64,000 bases of DNA from RZYY01 sp036794825. GTDB lineage: Bacteria > Bacteroidota > Bacteroidia > Bacteroidales > 4484-276. Where the stretch lies: assembly GCA_036794825.1 (NCBI GenBank), contig DAIRGA010000025.1, positions 14,032 to 78,031 on the forward strand, written 5' to 3'. This document shows, one piece after another, positions 61,645 through 64,000 of this stretch; the stretch's first letter is position 1; each line of letters starts with the position of its first letter. The translations under genes were made by a program, and so were the position numbers. Below the pieces are notes generated by a model that had not been told where the DNA came from, did not search any database, and saw only the letters and a list, made by a program, of their open reading frames with translations.

Positions 61645-62706
61645 ATGAAAACAATTAAAGCATTAACAATTATCATAGCTTTCGCAGCGGTCTTGATCAT
61701 CCCGGGAATTGCCAGGGCTCAGAAAACTGTTGAGAAGGTGCTGGCAAGCAGAGAGATTAAAGTTGCCGATTTTGCAAACCTGGAGATTGAACACAAATTT
61801 GGGCAGATAATCTGTAAAAACCACGCTATCAATGTGATAAAAATTGAAGTGACTGCCCGATTGGAAACCAGAGATCCTGCAAAAGCCGAAAAAATATTCA
61901 GCAGGATCGAATTGCAGATCAGCGGTGATGACTCAAAAGTTAAGATCAAGTCGGATTTTAGCAACAAGATTTTGGCAAGGGATGAAAATATGTCCATTGA
62001 TATTGAAATATTTATGCCCGAGAACATCAATTTAACCATCGATCACATGTTTGGAAATGCAGTGATCGGCAGCCTTAATGGGATTGCTTCCTTAAGCAGC
62101 AGTTATGGCTCTCTAAAAGCAGAAAATCTGCAACATACAAAGAATGATATAAAGGTAAGTTTTGGCAATGGAAGCTTTGGAGCCATCAATGGTGGTAAAT
62201 TAAAGGTCTCCTACGGTGATCTTGGGATTGAAAATGCTGAAAGCATCCAGATCATTTCCGAGTACTCCAATGCTAAAATCACATCCTCAAAGCATATAAT
62301 CGCACAGAATGAAGGTGGAAGTTTTAAAGCAGGTAAATTGGAGTCCCTCGAATTATCCACAAAATTCGGCGATGCTGAAATTGGTGACCTGAGTCAGTCA
62401 TTGCTGGTTAGAAATGAGTATGGCTCATTGAAAGTCAATAACATAGGACCACGGTTTACATCGGTTGAATTGGACAACAGTTTTGGTAGCGCTACATTGA
62501 GTTTTGATAAGGATGCTTCATTTGCTTTTGAAGCCAGGATGAGTTTCTGCGAGCTGAAGTACCCCGAAAAATCAGCCAACATGAGCGAAAAAATTACGAC
62601 TGCTTTCGAAAGCAGTTACAAAGGTAAAATTGGTGCTCCAGGTTCAATTGCAAAAGCAGTGATTCAAAGCAGCTATGGAAACGTTGATTTAAAAATTAGT
62701 AAGTAA
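61645..62706 (+). CDS. Secreted beta-helix-like protein (DUF4097-like)
   Basis: 353 residues. Signal peptide (about 1-25, ending ARAQ), then a repetitive beta-strand pattern in which short units recur (AVIGSLNGIASLSSSYGSLKAENLQ, NGSFGAINGGKLKVSYGDL, AEIGDLSQSLLVRNEYGSLKVNN), as in DUF4097 / putative adhesin beta-helices. It follows the anti-sigma-like gene by 12 bases and is probably part of the same ECF-controlled operon. Binding partner unknown. Confidence 0.78.
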   Translation: MKTIKALTIIIAFAAVLIIPGIARAQKTVEKVLASREIKVADFANLEIEHKFGQIICKNHAINVIKIEVTARLETRDPAKAEKIFSRIELQISGDDSKVKIKSDFSNKILARDENMSIDIEIFMPENINLTIDHMFGNAVIGSLNGIASLSSSYGSLKAENLQHTKNDIKVSFGNGSFGAINGGKLKVSYGDLGIENAESIQIISEYSNAKITSSKHIIAQNEGGSFKAGKLESLELSTKFGDAEIGDLSQSLLVRNEYGSLKVNNIGPRFTSVELDNSFGSATLSFDKDASFAFEARMSFCELKYPEKSANMSEKITTAFESSYKGKIGAPGSIAKAVIQSSYGNVDLKISK

Positions 62707-62740
62707 ATCATTCATAATTAATTAAATACAATTGAAAACT

Positions 62741-63586
62741 ATGAAAACTTCAAGTTTAGTTCTAAAAGTGGGTCTTCTGATTCTGCTGATTTTCGCAACT
62801 GGTTATTATGCAGGGGCACAGATGTGGGGAGTTTCAGGAAGTGGAAATGTTATCAGCCAGGAAAGATCAGTCACCGATTTTTCGACCATCAAGGTGCAGG
62901 GCTCGGCGGATGTGATTTTAAAACAAGGCGATAAGATATCAGTGGTAGTGCAAGCCGATGACAACCTGATTGCCAATATAATTACTAAAGTCAAAGGAGA
63001 TGCTTTAATCATTGAGACCGAGGGAAATGTCAGAAATTCAAAGAAATTCGAAGTTTTGGTAACTGTTCCCAGATTAGATGGCATTGAAATCAACGGGTCG
63101 GGTGATGTTGACTCAGATGGGAAAATTTCCGGTAACGCGCTCTCAGTTTCGATCAATGGCTCCGGAGATGTCGAGTTGGATCTTGACTACAAATCCCTGA
63201 GAGCCAACGTTAACGGCTCAGGCGATATTGACATTTCGGGAATAACCGGCGATCTAGACCTCGGGATAATGGGATCAGGTGACTTTGAAGCATCAGGTTT
63301 ACGCCTGAATCTTTGTAAAATAAGTGTTTTCGGGTCTGGTGATATTAAACTCAGCGGTTCAGCGGCGACGGTAATTGTTGAATTATCAGCTTCGGGCGAC
63401 ATAAACCTGTTCAACCTCACCGCCGAAACTGTTGACGTCAGAAGCAACGGCTCAGGGGATGTTGTGGTAAATGTGAACAACAGTCTGAAAGCCAGTCTTT
63501 CGGGCTCTGGAGATCTTACCTACAGCGGAAGCCCCGGGCAGGTTGATGTAACAGCAAATGGCTCTGGCTCAGTTTATAAAAGATAA
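62741..63586 (+). CDS. Secreted DUF2807 (GIN-domain) protein
   Basis: 281 residues from the ATG at 62741 (a TTG three codons earlier is less likely). Signal peptide, then a DUF2807 head-GIN domain: DFSTIKVQGSADVILKQGD and many Gly-Ser-Gly-Asp repeats (INGSGDVDSDG, INGSGDVELDL, VNGSGDIDISG, IMGSGDFEASG, SNGSGDVVVN). These form a right-handed beta-helix. Members of this family are surface or periplasmic adhesin-like proteins of Bacteroidota. Another copy starts 18 bases downstream. Confidence 0.85.
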   Translation: MKTSSLVLKVGLLILLIFATGYYAGAQMWGVSGSGNVISQERSVTDFSTIKVQGSADVILKQGDKISVVVQADDNLIANIITKVKGDALIIETEGNVRNSKKFEVLVTVPRLDGIEINGSGDVDSDGKISGNALSVSINGSGDVELDLDYKSLRANVNGSGDIDISGITGDLDLGIMGSGDFEASGLRLNLCKISVFGSGDIKLSGSAATVIVELSASGDINLFNLTAETVDVRSNGSGDVVVNVNNSLKASLSGSGDLTYSGSPGQVDVTANGSGSVYKR

Positions 63587-63604
63587 TCTACAAACATAGA
63601 AATC

Positions 63605-64000
63605 ATGAAAACATCATCAATTGCTTCCATGTTTTTTCTGCTCATACTACTGGCTGTAGCGGTTTCAGCTTGTGATACCGTTTTTAGTGTCGAAGGTAAC
63701 GGAAACATTGTAAAAGTTCAGCGCGACATCAATTCAGTAGATCAGCTCAAGGTTTCAGGTGGATTTTCGGTCGTGCTTTCACAATCCGAAAGTGAATCAT
63801 TGTGGGTTGAGGCCGATGAAAACCTGATGGATTTTATTGTGACACGCGTTAATTCCGGCGTGCTCGAAATTTCCTCAAAAGAGAGTATCAAGGGTTCGCG
63901 TGATATTGTAATTTATCTGACGGTGAAGGATTTGAGTGAAATTGAACTTTCCGGTGCAGTGGATATAAAAAGCGAGCAGGAACTGAATTTTGATGAGATT
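63605..64000 (+). CDS. DUF2807 (GIN-domain) lipoprotein, partial
   Basis: 132 codons, open to the right edge. A lipoprotein signal ends AVAVSAC, then VEGNGNIVKVQRDINSVDQLKVSGGFSVVLSQSESESLWVEAD and LSEIELSGAVDIKSEQ, matching the start of a DUF2807 domain and paralogous to the preceding protein. The C-terminus lies beyond base 64000. Likely the next gene of the ECF sigma cluster. Confidence 0.83.
   Translation, partial: MKTSSIASMFFLLILLAVAVSACDTVFSVEGNGNIVKVQRDINSVDQLKVSGGFSVVLSQSESESLWVEADENLMDFIVTRVNSGVLEISSKESIKGSRDIVIYLTVKDLSEIELSGAVDIKSEQELNFDEI

Noticed and set aside
1..64000. tRNA, rRNA and CRISPR arrays
   Set aside because: The spacers were read for cloverleaf patterns and regularly spaced repeats and none was seen; a tRNAscan or CRISPR search would settle it.

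Overview
The window is a stretch of chromosome from a member of the Bacteroidota. The evidence is: Oar-type and carboxypeptidase-regulatory-domain TonB receptors, type IX secretion (T9SS) sorting domains, a short 288-residue primary sigma factor, DUF2807/DUF4097-like surface proteins, an archaeal/eukaryote-type prolyl-tRNA synthetase, and many TAnnTTTG -7 boxes, several with a TTG about 20 bases upstream. The order within the phylum cannot be fixed from this sequence; the gene content fits a Bacteroidales-like environmental organism. No rRNA, tRNA or CRISPR array was seen.

Layout. 1-7063: the 5' part of proS (runs off the left edge), a Tyr/Trp/Gly-rich lipoprotein, a FadL-like outer-membrane protein, and a leftward birA / Nif3-like / zinc-ribbon cluster. 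7231-13148: a rightward housekeeping run rsfS-ftsH-LUD protein-DUF2007-cdsA-psd-rnz (ribosome silencing, membrane proteolysis, phosphatidylethanolamine synthesis). 13220-16945: leftward rplS, aroE, a DUF368/PopT-type polyprenyl-phosphate transporter and a TPR protein. 17143-26366: cell-envelope genes, namely a T9SS cargo protein, an FMN-riboswitch-controlled TonB receptor, an Oar-like receptor and a secreted nucleotide pyrophosphatase/phosphodiesterase-like enzyme. 26562-30076: maf, DUF502, surE, a small membrane protein and lpxB. 30103-36293: GNAT, mfd, tatA, a small basic protein and glmM. 36416-41946: a secreted EEP nuclease with a lamin-tail domain, a two-subunit transketolase split by two TGAA-loop palindromes, and purine nucleoside phosphorylase. 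42056-43537: a decayed IS4-like insertion with a divergent AbrB-like gene. 43616-49905: a cyclase-family lipoprotein, a glycerol dehydrogenase-like enzyme, a CPBP protease, a cyclic 2,3-diphosphoglycerate synthetase-like protein and argS. 49989-57374: M1 aminopeptidase, a T9SS subtilase, and a leftward dapF-GNAT-mltG-TPR-MIF operon. 57796-64000: a DegP/HtrA protease, rpoD, and an ECF sigma / membrane anti-sigma-like / beta-helix surface protein cluster that runs off the right edge.

Most of the window is conserved core. The parts most worth a second look are: the FMN riboswitch in front of a TonB-dependent receptor, where the terminator's left arm is complementary to the aptamer's conserved 5' segment; the ECF sigma cluster; the IS4/AbrB remnant with its palindrome; the cyclic-DPG-synthetase-like protein; a bacterial MIF homologue; and the hairpins between the two transketolase halves. 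Nothing here is clearly a wholly new defence or biosynthetic system.
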